Source: Mesorhizobium sp. (GTDB lineage Bacteria > Pseudomonadota > Alphaproteobacteria > Rhizobiales > Rhizobiaceae). From it: a DNA stretch of 64,000 nt. The number at the start of each line of letters is the position of its first letter. Position 1 is the first letter of the stretch. The stretch is taken from positions 34,976 through 98,975 of the forward strand of contig SAQL01000019.1 in NCBI GenBank assembly GCA_004020645.1. The letters are read 5' to 3'. The translations under genes were made by a program, and so were the position numbers. Below, one piece after another: positions 25,497-34,521 of this stretch. The notes below the pieces were generated by a model. The model saw nothing but the letters and a program-made list of their open reading frames with translations. It searched no databases and had not been told where the DNA came from.

Positions 25497-26699
25497 CTAC
25501 GCCGGTTGCAACTCCCTGCGCGGCAGCCGCGGGAAGGCGATCGCCACCGCAACCGCGCCGAGCCCGACCAGGGCCGAGCCGATGAACAGCCAGGAATAGC
25601 TGGCATAGGCATCGAACACCATGCCGCCGGCGAGCGGGCCGAAGGCCATGCCGATGCTGGACAGCATGGTCACAGCACCAAACACTGTGCCGAGGATGCG
25701 CTGGCCGAAATATTCGCGCGCCAGCACCGCATACAGCGGCATCACGCCGCCATAGGTGGCGCCGAAGATGACGGCGAGCGTGTAGAATTGACCAAGCTCA
25801 CTGACGGCGAGATAGGCTGCGATGACCACGGACTGTATCGCCAGACCGGTAATCAGCACCGGCTTGACCCCTAGCCTGTCGGCAAGCACGCCGTATAGAA
25901 GCCTGCCGCCCAGCCCCGCCAGGCCCTCGATGCTGTAGATGCTGACCGCCGCCATTGGCGCTATGCCGCACAGCATCGCATAGCTTACCATGTGGAAGAT
26001 TGGCCCGGAATGCGCCGCACAGCAGGCAAAGAAGGTCAGTGCCAGAACGATGAATTGCGGCGAGCGCAGCGCCTGCGGAACCGACATGCCGGTATCGCCG
26101 GCGGCAAGAGCGGAGGCGGCGCCGTCAGCGGCAGGCTTGGGCGGCTGACGCACCAGCAATGCGGCCGGCACCAGCAGCGCCCACGCCGCGACGCCGATGA
26201 CGAACATGGCGGTGCGCCAGTCATAGGCCGAGATCAGCCAGCGCGCGAAGGGCGAGATCGTCATGGGTGCCACGCCCATGCCGGCCGAAACCAGCGAAAC
26301 GGCAAGGCTGCGGTTCTTGTCGAACCAGGCCGTGGTCAGCGCGATCATCGGCGCAAAGAAGGCGCTTGCCGCGAGGCCGACGAGCACGCCATAGGTGATC
26401 TGGAAGACAAGCAGCGAGCCGGTGCGGCTGGCCAGTACCAACGCCAGCCCGAGCAGCACCGCACCTATCATCACGACAATGCGAGCGCCGTAGCGATCGT
26501 AAATGGCGCCCCAGGCGAAGCCGCCGAGGCCCATTACCAGGAAGTTCAGCGTCATCGCGCTCGATATGCCGGCGCGCGACCAATCTGTGTCGAGCGCCAT
26601 CGGGTCGAGGAAGATCGCCAGCGAGAACATCGCCCCGAGGGCGACACAGGTCATCAGGGCGCCAGCCGCGACGATGACCCAACGATAGGAAATGCGCAT
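25497..26699 (-). CDS. Major facilitator superfamily transporter
   Basis: A 400-residue protein with twelve hydrophobic helices in two halves. The loop 2-3 motif appears as WGAIYDRYGARIV (MFS motif A, G-x-x-x-D-R-x-G) and again weakly as GRLLYGVLADRLGVK in the second half. The overall pattern resembles oxalate/formate- or monocarboxylate-type MFS carriers; substrate cannot be fixed. The start at 26699 follows GGGAG. It is divergent from the VOC gene at 26933. Confidence 0.85.
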   Translation of the reverse strand: MRISYRWVIVAAGALMTCVALGAMFSLAIFLDPMALDTDWSRAGISSAMTLNFLVMGLGGFAWGAIYDRYGARIVVMIGAVLLGLALVLASRTGSLLVFQITYGVLVGLAASAFFAPMIALTTAWFDKNRSLAVSLVSAGMGVAPMTISPFARWLISAYDWRTAMFVIGVAAWALLVPAALLVRQPPKPAADGAASALAAGDTGMSVPQALRSPQFIVLALTFFACCAAHSGPIFHMVSYAMLCGIAPMAAVSIYSIEGLAGLGGRLLYGVLADRLGVKPVLITGLAIQSVVIAAYLAVSELGQFYTLAVIFGATYGGVMPLYAVLAREYFGQRILGTVFGAVTMLSSIGMAFGPLAGGMVFDAYASYSWLFIGSALVGLGAVAVAIAFPRLPRRELQPA

Positions 26700-26932
26700 A
26701 TTTTTCTCCCGAGATCGTTTGGACACGGCGCGATTTCTTTCGAGCTTCGTCACACCGCTTGCGTCCGAAGGACGATGGCGACATTTCGAATCCTACAATC
26801 CGGTTGCATTTTTTATCCAGTCAGGAAAATCGCGCCACTCGATTGCTCCATTGCCCACTCGATTGGTTCCTTGCATTGACCGTGCACCGCCCCAAGCTAG
26901 ATTTCCAACCTGGCGATCAGGAGCTAACAGGC

Positions 26933-27355
26933 ATGGAACTTCATCGCGGCCGTCTCATCGACCACGTCCAGCTGGTGGTCAGGGATCTCAAGGCCAGCCG
27001 CCGCTTCTACGAGGCGGTTTTCAAGGTGCTCGATGTTCCCATCGGCGGCAGCGCCGAGGATTATTTCTGGGCCGACGAGCTGTTCGTCTCCAGCATCGAC
27101 AGCCGGGCGGCCAGCGGGCAACTGACGGGGCGCCACCACCTTGCCTTCCAGGCAAAGGACCGCGCGATGGTCGACGCCTTCTATAAGGCCGGCCTCGACG
27201 GCGGCGGCACGGACCATGGCGCACCGGGCGAGCGGCAGCATTACCATCCCGGTTACTATGCCGCCTTCCTGCTCGATCCCGACCGCAACAACATCGAGGC
27301 CGTCTTTCACGGGCCAGCCAACCGCAGTACCGCTTCGGTGAAGATTACGTTTTAG
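26933..27355 (+). CDS. VOC family (glyoxalase/dioxygenase-like) protein
   Basis: A 140-residue vicinal-oxygen-chelate protein with two beta-alpha-beta-beta-beta modules. The metal ligand positions are readable: His in LIDHVQLVV, His in RHHLAFQA and Glu in NNIEAVFHG. Members isomerise, cleave or bind small molecules; no substrate is suggested. AGGAG lies 9 nt upstream of the ATG. It is followed by a palindromic repeat element and convergent with the amidinohydrolase operon. Confidence 0.8.
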   Translation: MELHRGRLIDHVQLVVRDLKASRRFYEAVFKVLDVPIGGSAEDYFWADELFVSSIDSRAASGQLTGRHHLAFQAKDRAMVDAFYKAGLDGGGTDHGAPGERQHYHPGYYAAFLLDPDRNNIEAVFHGPANRSTASVKITF

Positions 27356-27428
27356 CTCGGGGGTTCGCTTGCGCTAGTGACAGGGCAATCTCGTCACGTC
27401 GCGCTGCCCCTCATCTGGCTGCCGCCAT

Positions 27429-27567
27429 CTTCTCCCCTTGTGGGAGAAGGTGGATCGGCGCGTAGCGCCGAGACGGTTGAGGGGTGTTGGACGGAGTGCG
27501 TCGGTGCCAAGCTGGAGCACCCCTCATCCGACGCCTTCGGCGACACCTTCTCCCACAAGGGGAGAAG
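27429..27567. repeat. Palindromic intergenic repeat element (RIME-like)
   Basis: Two perfect 24-nt inverted arms (27429-27452 and 27544-27567), each containing CTTCTCCCCTTGTGGGAGAA or its complement, enclose 91 bp with a second nested inverted pair (GAGGGGTG / CACCCCTC). This is the structure of the dispersed palindromic elements of Rhizobium and Mesorhizobium. It lies between two convergent genes and may act as a bidirectional transcript end. Confidence 0.85.
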
Positions 27568-27591
27568 GGGGAGCCTCCACTTTTCGGGATT

Positions 27592-28524
27592 TCAGGCCGG
27601 CTCGCGTTTCAGCGCCTGCGCCATGCAGTGGATGCCGCCGCCGGTCTTCGAGATCTCGCTCATGTCGACGGCCGCCACTTCGAAGCCGCGCGCCTTCAGC
27701 TGACCGATCAGCGTCTGGCTGGATGTCGGCGCGATAACCCTGTCCTTGCCCAGCGACATGAAATTGCAGCCGAGCGCCATCGTGTCCTGGAACGGCACGT
27801 CGATGATCTCGTGGCCCTTGCCCTTCAGCCAGTCGACGATGCCCGGCTCCGTACAGGCGAGACAGACGGCGGTGAGTTTTTCGGCGATCGGCACCACCAT
27901 CAGATCGATATGGACGTAATATTCGTCGATAAAGGCGATGCGGGTTTCCCAGCCCTCCTTATCGAACCAGGCTTGGACCTGACGCGCGCCCTCTTCCTGG
28001 GTGCGGGCGCCGCCGCAGCCGATCAGCACCACACCGTCCTCGATGACGTTGAAATCCCCGCCCTCGAAAGTGCCCGCGGTGACCATGTCGTAGATCGGGA
28101 TACCGAGCTTCTCATAAGTGCGGATCGCCGCATAGTTCTCGCCGCGCCGCCACCATTGGGACATCGCGGTGATGATAGCGCCATACGGCGTCATGACGCT
28201 GGAATCGCGGGAGTAGACCTGCATCGGCAGCTCCGGCGTCGGCTCGTGCCAGTGGATGTTGACGCCGAAATGCTCGTAGGCGGCGACCAGGTCCTTGTGC
28301 TGCGCCTGCGCGATCTGGATGTTGCACGACGCCTCGCGCAGATGCTTTCGCGACAGCGAGCTGGTCGAGAGATGGCGCAGGAAATTCGGCGAGCCGAGCA
28401 GCACGTCGGTCAGGACGTCGGTCTCGTTGGCGAAGCCCCAGGCGGTCAGCGGCTTGGTGCCGCCGGCCGGATTGCGGCGCTGCAGTGAAAACGGCTCGGT
28501 GACGATGCGATCATGGACGGTCAT
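27592..28524 (-). CDS. Amidinotransferase/arginine deiminase-superfamily hydrolase
   Basis: A 310-residue guanidino-modifying enzyme (PF02274 superfamily: dimethylarginine hydrolases, arginine deiminases). The catalytic set is visible: SRD at 106-108, EGGDF (Glu154, Asp157), His205 in YYVHIDL, and the nucleophile Cys300 in GGGIHCMAQAL. Such enzymes hydrolyse a guanidino group to a ureido group plus ammonia or an amine, or transfer it. AGGAG precedes the ATG at 28524. It lies 22 bp after the M20 gene in one operon, bounded by palindromic repeats. Confidence 0.85.
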   Translation of the reverse strand: MTVHDRIVTEPFSLQRRNPAGGTKPLTAWGFANETDVLTDVLLGSPNFLRHLSTSSLSRKHLREASCNIQIAQAQHKDLVAAYEHFGVNIHWHEPTPELPMQVYSRDSSVMTPYGAIITAMSQWWRRGENYAAIRTYEKLGIPIYDMVTAGTFEGGDFNVIEDGVVLIGCGGARTQEEGARQVQAWFDKEGWETRIAFIDEYYVHIDLMVVPIAEKLTAVCLACTEPGIVDWLKGKGHEIIDVPFQDTMALGCNFMSLGKDRVIAPTSSQTLIGQLKARGFEVAAVDMSEISKTGGGIHCMAQALKREPA

Positions 28525-28546
28525 GGGGTTCTCCTGGCTTGAATGA

Positions 28547-30127
28547 TCACGCGGCTTGATTGCTTGGTATCCACCAGTCCCGTCCGCGCGGGGTGGTGAC
28601 ATATTCCGGCCAGCGGAAATGGATCGGCGGATCATAGTCGCAAAGCGGCGCCAGCCAGTTGCTGCCGCCGATGCCGCCACCGGTGCGGGCGACGAATTCG
28701 TCCATCGCCGCGTCGCGGGCGGCCTTGTCTTCCAGCAGGCGAAGTGCTGCCAGCGCAATTGTCTTCGCGGCGCAGGTAACCATCGGATCGATAGTGGTGG
28801 AAATGCCGCCCAGCGCGTTCATCGCCCAGGACGGATACGCTTGGCCGTTCTCGGACCGCAGCGCCGGGCGGGCGACGTAGAACCGCGCCGTCGGCGTGTG
28901 CCACGACATGTCGGTGTAATCGTCGGAGGTGGAATTCAGCTGCGACGGCGGCAGATCGCGGCGCAGGATCGCCTCCGCCTCCTCAGGCGCAATCAGCTGC
29001 TCCAACTCGGCGATAAACGGCTCGTCGGTCGCCGTGCCGCCGGCATTGACCTGGATTTCACGGGCGATCGCCTTGGCAGTCTCGTCCCAGCGCGGCGGCC
29101 CGACAGTCGAAAGCGCCTCATAGGCGATGGCTGACATTGCGTGATTGGCGAGCCCCGGCCGCGACTTCGACACCCAGTGCCGCTCGTAGCGGCAGCCGCT
29201 CATTTTCGCAGCGGCTTCCGCATTGCGGTCGAGCACGGCGGTCACCTGCTCGGCCATCTCAAGCGTCGGCACGCGGATCATATACTGGATCTCGGCCAGC
29301 CCCGCCGGCAGATTGTCGGCGGTCGCCTGCCCCGCCGTCAGGATCGCCTCGCTGATCGACCAGCCGCCCTGGTGCGGCAGCATTGAATCGCGCAGCGCCT
29401 TGGAAGCCATGTACATCATCACGAGCGCGTCGTTGGCGCCGGGGGCCCTGACCGCCGAATGCGCCTGCGGGATCGGCGCGCCGTTGCTTGCGCGAACCCA
29501 ATTTTCGGGTTCGTCGCACACAAAGCGGTAGATCATCGCGTAGGCCGCGCCGCAATGCGTGTCCCAGCGTGCCGTGTTGCAGAGCGGCAGCATGTAGAAG
29601 GGATGGAAGGAGATCATGCCGGCGAGGCCATCATAGTAGCCCTTTGCCGCATGGATCGGCTTCGATCCCCGCACTTTCTCCGCCGGCTCGCCGGTGAAAC
29701 GCAGTGTGCCCGATATGCCGTGGCGCTGCATCGCCGCCTTGGCCGCCAGCAGACCGCCGAGGCTGGCAATGCCCAGCCCCGAATGCGGATCGGTGTGGCC
29801 GCCGGCCTCAGCGCCTAAACCCGGACGCGGTCGCTTGACGGTCGCCGCATCCTGGCAATTGCCGGGTACCGCGTCATACTCGGCATACATGCCGATGGTC
29901 GGCCCGGCGCCGTTGGTCCAGTGGGCGCAGAAGGCGGTGGGCATCCCGCCGGAGCCTTCCTCGACCGAAAAACCCTCGTGCTTCAGATGCTCGACATACC
30001 AGGCGGCCGACTGGTATTCGCGCCAGGCGGTCTCGCCGAAATCGAAGATCGTCCGCGTCCATGCCGACAGCGACGGCTGGATGTCGTCCAGACAGGCAAG
30101 CGCGGTCGCTTGGGCCGAGTTCGTCAC
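28547..30127 (-). CDS. M20 family amidohydrolase (AbgB-like)
   Basis: A roughly 526-residue metallo-amidohydrolase related to p-aminobenzoyl-glutamate hydrolase subunit B. Metal-site segments are GMYAEYDAVPG, GGHTDPHSGLG and FTGEPAEKVRGSKPIHA; a dimerisation domain lies in the middle (about 210-330). It cleaves an amide bond of an N-acyl or dipeptide-like substrate. The GTG at 30127 is preferred because GGAGG sits 5 nt upstream; an ATG four codons earlier (30139) has no ribosome site and itself contains that GGAGG. First gene of an operon with the amidinohydrolase and divergent from a LysR regulator. Confidence 0.83.
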   Translation of the reverse strand: MTNSAQATALACLDDIQPSLSAWTRTIFDFGETAWREYQSAAWYVEHLKHEGFSVEEGSGGMPTAFCAHWTNGAGPTIGMYAEYDAVPGNCQDAATVKRPRPGLGAEAGGHTDPHSGLGIASLGGLLAAKAAMQRHGISGTLRFTGEPAEKVRGSKPIHAAKGYYDGLAGMISFHPFYMLPLCNTARWDTHCGAAYAMIYRFVCDEPENWVRASNGAPIPQAHSAVRAPGANDALVMMYMASKALRDSMLPHQGGWSISEAILTAGQATADNLPAGLAEIQYMIRVPTLEMAEQVTAVLDRNAEAAAKMSGCRYERHWVSKSRPGLANHAMSAIAYEALSTVGPPRWDETAKAIAREIQVNAGGTATDEPFIAELEQLIAPEEAEAILRRDLPPSQLNSTSDDYTDMSWHTPTARFYVARPALRSENGQAYPSWAMNALGGISTTIDPMVTCAAKTIALAALRLLEDKAARDAAMDEFVARTGGGIGGSNWLAPLCDYDPPIHFRWPEYVTTPRGRDWWIPSNQAA

Positions 30128-30214
30128 AGGTTCCTCCATCGGTCAAAGAAAGCAGTGAAGCGCCTCGCCAAAAAGTGATATGTTTTCCCGGCTCATGCAA
30201 ATTCGGTTCACCTC

Positions 30215-31102
30215 TTGAGAATTCCATCAACGCAGGCGCTGCGCGCCCTCGACAGTTTTGCCCGCCACGGCAGCGTCTGGCGCGCCGCCGACGAACTGCA
30301 TCTGACCCGCAGCGCCGTCAGCCATCAGCTTCGCCTGCTCGAACGCGATCTCGGCTTCGATCTGCTCGAGCGCATCGGCAAGGGCGTGGCGTTGACGCCG
30401 CGCGGCCAACGCTATGCCAGTGACGTGCGCAAGGCGCTGACGGTGCTGGGCGATGCGGTAACGGGCCATGCCGGCACCGGCGTCGGCGGCTCGTTCAGCG
30501 TCAGCTGCACGCCGGGCTTCGCCTCGCTGTTCCTGTGTACTCACATTGGCGAATTCCGGCAGATGTACCCCGATGTCGCGCTGCGTATCCTGACGCCGCG
30601 GCGGCTGGACGATGTCAGCAATGCCGACGCCGACGCCTTCATCGCCTTCGGCGTCGGCAACTGGCCGAACCGCGCGGTCGAGCTGTTGTGCGAAATCTCG
30701 TTCACGCCGCTGTGCAGCCCGACCCTGCTCAACAAGATCGGCGGGTTTTCCAGGCCCGCCGATGTGCTGCGCGCCAATCTCCTGCATCTCGGCGACACCG
30801 AGGACTGGGCGCGCTGGCTGGCGCTGTCGAAGGTCGAAAATCCCGACATCGAGGGCGGCATCTTCTTTTCCGATATGAACCTGGTCTTTTCGGCGGCGAT
30901 CGCCGGCCAGGGCATCGCCATGGGCGACGAGCTGACCAGCCGCCGGGCGCTGAACGAAGGCCGGCTGGTCCGCCCCTTCGACATCGCGATCAAATCGCCG
31001 CGCTCGTACTTCCTCGTCTCAGAGCATGCCAAGGCGGCGCATCCGGTGCTGAATGTTTTCAGTGGATGGTTGCGGTCGAAGCTGTCGGAGAACCAGCGTT
31101 AA
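30215..31102 (+). CDS. LysR-family transcriptional regulator (GcvA-like)
   Basis: A 295-residue regulator: N-terminal winged helix (about 5-64) with the recognition helix in LHLTRSAVSHQLRLLERDLG, then a two-lobe effector-binding domain from about 90. The PSTQALRALDSFARHGSVWRA-type start resembles GcvA-like members. Translation begins at a TTG (30215), as no in-frame ATG is nearby. It is divergent from the M20-amidinohydrolase operon with an 87-bp gap, so it very likely senses that pathway's substrate. Confidence 0.87.
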   Translation: MRIPSTQALRALDSFARHGSVWRAADELHLTRSAVSHQLRLLERDLGFDLLERIGKGVALTPRGQRYASDVRKALTVLGDAVTGHAGTGVGGSFSVSCTPGFASLFLCTHIGEFRQMYPDVALRILTPRRLDDVSNADADAFIAFGVGNWPNRAVELLCEISFTPLCSPTLLNKIGGFSRPADVLRANLLHLGDTEDWARWLALSKVENPDIEGGIFFSDMNLVFSAAIAGQGIAMGDELTSRRALNEGRLVRPFDIAIKSPRSYFLVSEHAKAAHPVLNVFSGWLRSKLSENQR

Positions 31103-31263
31103 TCTTCCCCCTTGAGGGGGAGATGGCCGCGAAGCGGCCAGAGGGGGTCGCTTCGGCTGGGCTCGGCCCGGTCTGCGTTCAAAGAAAGAGGAAGTCGCCG
31201 CTCCACGCGAGGCGACCCCCTCTGTCGCCTTTGGCGACATCTCCCCCTCGAGGGGGAGATTAG
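31101..31263. repeat. Palindromic intergenic repeat element, second type
   Basis: Long imperfect inverted arms at about 31101-31152 and 31211-31263, with CCCTTGAGGGGGAGATG facing CATCTCCCCCTCGAGGGGG and AGAGGGGGTCGC facing GCGACCCCCTCT. This is another dispersed rhizobial palindrome family, different in sequence from the one at 27429. It begins at the LysR stop codon and lies before the ABC transporter operon. Confidence 0.85.
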
Positions 31264-31365
31264 CTGCATAGATGAATCAAATTTGCCGGTCAGGCGAAAA
31301 CTATTCGGTTGCGGTGAGCCGCCGCCCTGCCTACGATTTCAATCAGCATTGAGGACAAAGGCAGG

Positions 31366-32460
31366 ATGCAGCAACCCGGCCGTGCCGCAGAGATCAAGGC
31401 AATCGGGATCGGCAAGAGCTTCGGCTCGTTCCGTGCGCTGGACGACCTGACGCTCGATATCGGCCGCGGCGAGTTTCTGACCCTGCTCGGGCCGTCGGGT
31501 TCAGGCAAGACCACCTTCCTGATGATCCTTGCCGGTTTCGTGCAGCCGACTGACGGTCGCCTGTTCAGCGACGGCGTCGACATCACCGAACGACCGGCCG
31601 AGCAGCGGGCCGCCGGCATGGTTTTCCAAGGCTACGCCCTGTTCCCGCATATGTCAGTCGAGGCCAACATCGCCTTCCCGCTCAAGGTGCGCAAGAAATC
31701 GGCGGCCGACATCAAGCGACGCATCAGTGAGATGATCGAGCGCGTCGGGCTGAAGGGCCACGAGAAGAAACTGCCGTCGCAATTGTCCGGCGGCCAGCAG
31801 CAGCGCGTCGCGCTGGCGCGTGCCCTGGTGTTCGAGCCGGGCGTGCTTCTGCTCGACGAGCCGTTCTCGGCGCTCGACAAGGGCCTGCGCGGCCAGATGC
31901 AGGCCGAGATGAAGCGGCTGCACCAGGAAACCGGCACCACCTTCGTCTTCGTCACCCATGACCAGAGCGAGGCGCTGGCGCTGTCGTCGCGCGTCGCCAT
32001 CTTCAACCACGGCAAGTTGCTGCAGGTCGGCGCGCCTGACGAGGTCTACGACCGGCCGGCCAACCGCTTCGTCGCCGAATTCCTCGGCGAGATCAACATG
32101 CTGCCGCTGAAGGACGTGCGCAATGCCGACAACGGCGCCATCGGCCTGTGCGAAGACCGCACCATTCGCCTGCGCGGCAATGCCAGCGCCGTCGGCAGCA
32201 CTGCCATCCTGGCGATCCGGCCCGAATACATGTCGATCGCGCCCGAAGCGGCAGCCGGCGAGAACGGCATCGCCGCGACTGCGGTCGCCTCGACCTATCT
32301 CGGTGCCGCGACACGGCTCGACCTGACGACGCGCCAAGGCGCCAAGCTGACGGTCTCAGTGCCGAACGAGGTCGCCGCTTCGGCACTCAGCAAGGGCAAT
32401 TCCGTGTGGCTGACATGGCCGGCGGAAAAGGGTTTCCTCCTTCCGGATGGAGGACAATGA
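31366..32460 (+). CDS. Spermidine/putrescine-type ABC transporter ATPase (PotA-like)
   Basis: A 364-residue ATPase with Walker A GPSGSGKT (42-49), signature LSGGQQQRVALARAL, Walker B VLLLDEPFSALD and the H-loop VTHDQSEA. A C-terminal TOBE-type domain (about 285-360) is typical of the CUT/POPT importers for polyamines, iron or other small cations. AAGGCAGG precedes the start. First gene of a four-gene operon (ATPase, binding protein, two permeases). Confidence 0.9.
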   Translation: MQQPGRAAEIKAIGIGKSFGSFRALDDLTLDIGRGEFLTLLGPSGSGKTTFLMILAGFVQPTDGRLFSDGVDITERPAEQRAAGMVFQGYALFPHMSVEANIAFPLKVRKKSAADIKRRISEMIERVGLKGHEKKLPSQLSGGQQQRVALARALVFEPGVLLLDEPFSALDKGLRGQMQAEMKRLHQETGTTFVFVTHDQSEALALSSRVAIFNHGKLLQVGAPDEVYDRPANRFVAEFLGEINMLPLKDVRNADNGAIGLCEDRTIRLRGNASAVGSTAILAIRPEYMSIAPEAAAGENGIAATAVASTYLGAATRLDLTTRQGAKLTVSVPNEVAASALSKGNSVWLTWPAEKGFLLPDGGQ

Positions 32461-32532
32461 CGATCGGCGTGGCGAAGCTGAAATCGCCAGGCTGACTTTC
32501 GGGAAATATCAACGACAAAAAGGGGAACTGAC

Positions 32533-33663
32533 ATGACAAACAATTCGAAGATGAGCGAAACCAAGAAACACTCGATCGAGACGCTGTCCGCCCGGGCGGT
32601 GCGCGGCGAGATCTCGCGCCGGCAGTTCACGCAGCTGGCCGCACTCGTGCTGGCCGGGACGCCGATGCTGCTGCGCTCGACCGGCGCCTTCGCGCAAGCC
32701 AAGGAACTGGTGCTGGTCAACTGGGGTGGCGACGCCATCACCGCCTATGACGCAGCCTATGGCCAGGCCTTCACCAAGGAGACCGGCATCACCGTCAAGA
32801 TGGACGGCTCCGGCCCGACCGAAGGCGCGATCGCGGCGCAGTTCAAGAGCGGCGCTCCGACCTGGGATCTGGTCGACGTCGACCCGTTTTCGGCCATCAC
32901 GCTCGGTGCCCAAGGCATGCTCGAGCCGATCGACTATTCGATCGTCGACAAGAACAAGATGCGGCCGGGCTTCGGCTGGGAACACGCCGCCTCGACCTAT
33001 TTCTTCTCCTACGTCATCGCCTATGATTCTGAGAAATTCGGCAGCCAGGCGCCGACCGGCATGGCCGACTTCTTCGACGTGACGAAATTCCCCGGCAAGC
33101 GCTCGCTCTACAAATGGGGAGTGTCGAGCTGGGAAGCGGCACTGCTCGCCGACGGCATCGCGCCGGCCTCGCTCTATCCGCTCGACCTCAAGCGCGCGCA
33201 TGACAAGATCGCCGCCTTCAAGGAAAACGTCGTGGCCTATTGGGGCGGCGGCGCCGAAAGCCAGAGCGTGCTGCTAGACGGCGAGGCTTCGATGGCGATC
33301 GTCTGGTCGACCCGCGCCTCACTGATCGAGCAGGATTCCGGCGGCAAGATCAAGTTCATCTGGGACCAGGGCCTGATCTCGCCCGGCGCGCTCGCCGTGC
33401 TCAAGGGCAATCCCGGCGGCAAGGACGCGGCGATGAAGTTCATCGCCAGCGCCCAGGATCCGGAGAAGCAACTGATCATGTTCGACAAGCTCGGCCAGGG
33501 TCCGGCCAATCCGGCCGCCGACGCGCTGATCCCCGCCGACAAGAAGCGCATCAACCCGGTCGACCCCGAAAACATGAAGAAGCAGATCCCGCTCGACATG
33601 GAGTGGTACGCCAAGAACTACGGGGCCGCACTCGACGAATACACGAAGATCATCTCCGCCTGA
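32533..33663 (+). CDS. ABC transporter substrate-binding protein, PotD/PotF type, Tat-exported
   Basis: A 376-residue periplasmic binding protein. A twin-arginine signal (SRRQFTQLAALVLAG, Arg29-Arg30) leads to a cleavage site near AFAQA (about 56). The mature protein begins LVLVNWGGDAITAYDAAYGQAF, the usual opening of polyamine-type binding proteins, and ends with a helical C-terminal lobe. Tat export is frequent in this family. The ligand is probably a small amine or guanidino compound, inferred from the family and the neighbouring hydrolases. Confidence 0.88.
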   Translation: MTNNSKMSETKKHSIETLSARAVRGEISRRQFTQLAALVLAGTPMLLRSTGAFAQAKELVLVNWGGDAITAYDAAYGQAFTKETGITVKMDGSGPTEGAIAAQFKSGAPTWDLVDVDPFSAITLGAQGMLEPIDYSIVDKNKMRPGFGWEHAASTYFFSYVIAYDSEKFGSQAPTGMADFFDVTKFPGKRSLYKWGVSSWEAALLADGIAPASLYPLDLKRAHDKIAAFKENVVAYWGGGAESQSVLLDGEASMAIVWSTRASLIEQDSGGKIKFIWDQGLISPGALAVLKGNPGGKDAAMKFIASAQDPEKQLIMFDKLGQGPANPAADALIPADKKRINPVDPENMKKQIPLDMEWYAKNYGAALDEYTKIISA

Positions 33664-33687
33664 TAGACCGGGATAACCGGGGCCGAG

Positions 33688-34521
33688 ATGAAAGCATATC
33701 TCTCCGACAGGATGGGCGCGGCGCTGCTAATGGCGCCGCTGCTCCTGTTCCTTGGCGCCGCCTACGCCTGGCCATTCTTCGGCGTCGTCAACTGGAGCTT
33801 CACCCTGCCCGAGCCGGGGCTCGGGCAATATGGCACACTGCTTAGCGACCCGCTGGTGCAGTCGGTGTTTGTCCGCACGCTGCGCATCGCCGCAATCGTC
33901 ACGATCGTTTCGGTTGCCGCCGCCTACGCCATCACCGTGGTGTGGGTGCGCGGCACGCCGGCGCAGCGCGTGGTCGCCGAGTTCTGCATCCTGGTGCCGT
34001 TCTGGATCTCGGTGCTGACGCGCGCCTTCGGCTGGGTGGCGCTGCTTTCCAATCGCGGCCTGTTCAACACCTGGCTGCAGGCGATCGGCTTCATCTCAGA
34101 ACCGCTGACGCTGGTGCGCAACGAATTCGGCGTCATCGTTGGTATGACGCACTTCCTCATTCCCTTCGCCGTGTTTCCGCTGGCGTCTTCGATGCGCAGC
34201 CTCGACGACCGCGTGCTGCTGGCGGCGCGCGGGCTCGGCTCCAGCCGCATGCGCACCTTCTGGTCGGTGTTCGTGCCGATGACGCGCTCCGGCATCATCG
34301 GCTCGGCGCTCATCGTCTTCGTCTTTTCGCTGGGCTTCTTCGTGACGCCGGCGATCCTCGGCGGCGGCCGCAGCGTGATGGTTGCCGAGCTGATCTATCT
34401 CCGCATCTTCCAGAGCCCGGACTGGGGCCTGGGGGCGGCGATCAGCGTCGTGCTCGTGCTGTTCGTCGGCGCACTGATGGCGCTGGTGTTCCGTTATGTC
34501 AGGCCGAGGCAGTTGATCTGA
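33688..34521 (+). CDS. ABC transporter permease, PotB type
   Basis: A 277-residue permease with six transmembrane helices. The EAA-type cytoplasmic loop reads DDRVLLAARGLGSSRMRTFWSV (about 172-193), where the ATPase docks. The stop overlaps the start of the next permease (TGATG at 34519-34523). It forms the pore with its partner for the PotA/PotD-like proteins upstream. Confidence 0.88.
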   Translation: MKAYLSDRMGAALLMAPLLLFLGAAYAWPFFGVVNWSFTLPEPGLGQYGTLLSDPLVQSVFVRTLRIAAIVTIVSVAAAYAITVVWVRGTPAQRVVAEFCILVPFWISVLTRAFGWVALLSNRGLFNTWLQAIGFISEPLTLVRNEFGVIVGMTHFLIPFAVFPLASSMRSLDDRVLLAARGLGSSRMRTFWSVFVPMTRSGIIGSALIVFVFSLGFFVTPAILGGGRSVMVAELIYLRIFQSPDWGLGAAISVVLVLFVGALMALVFRYVRPRQLI

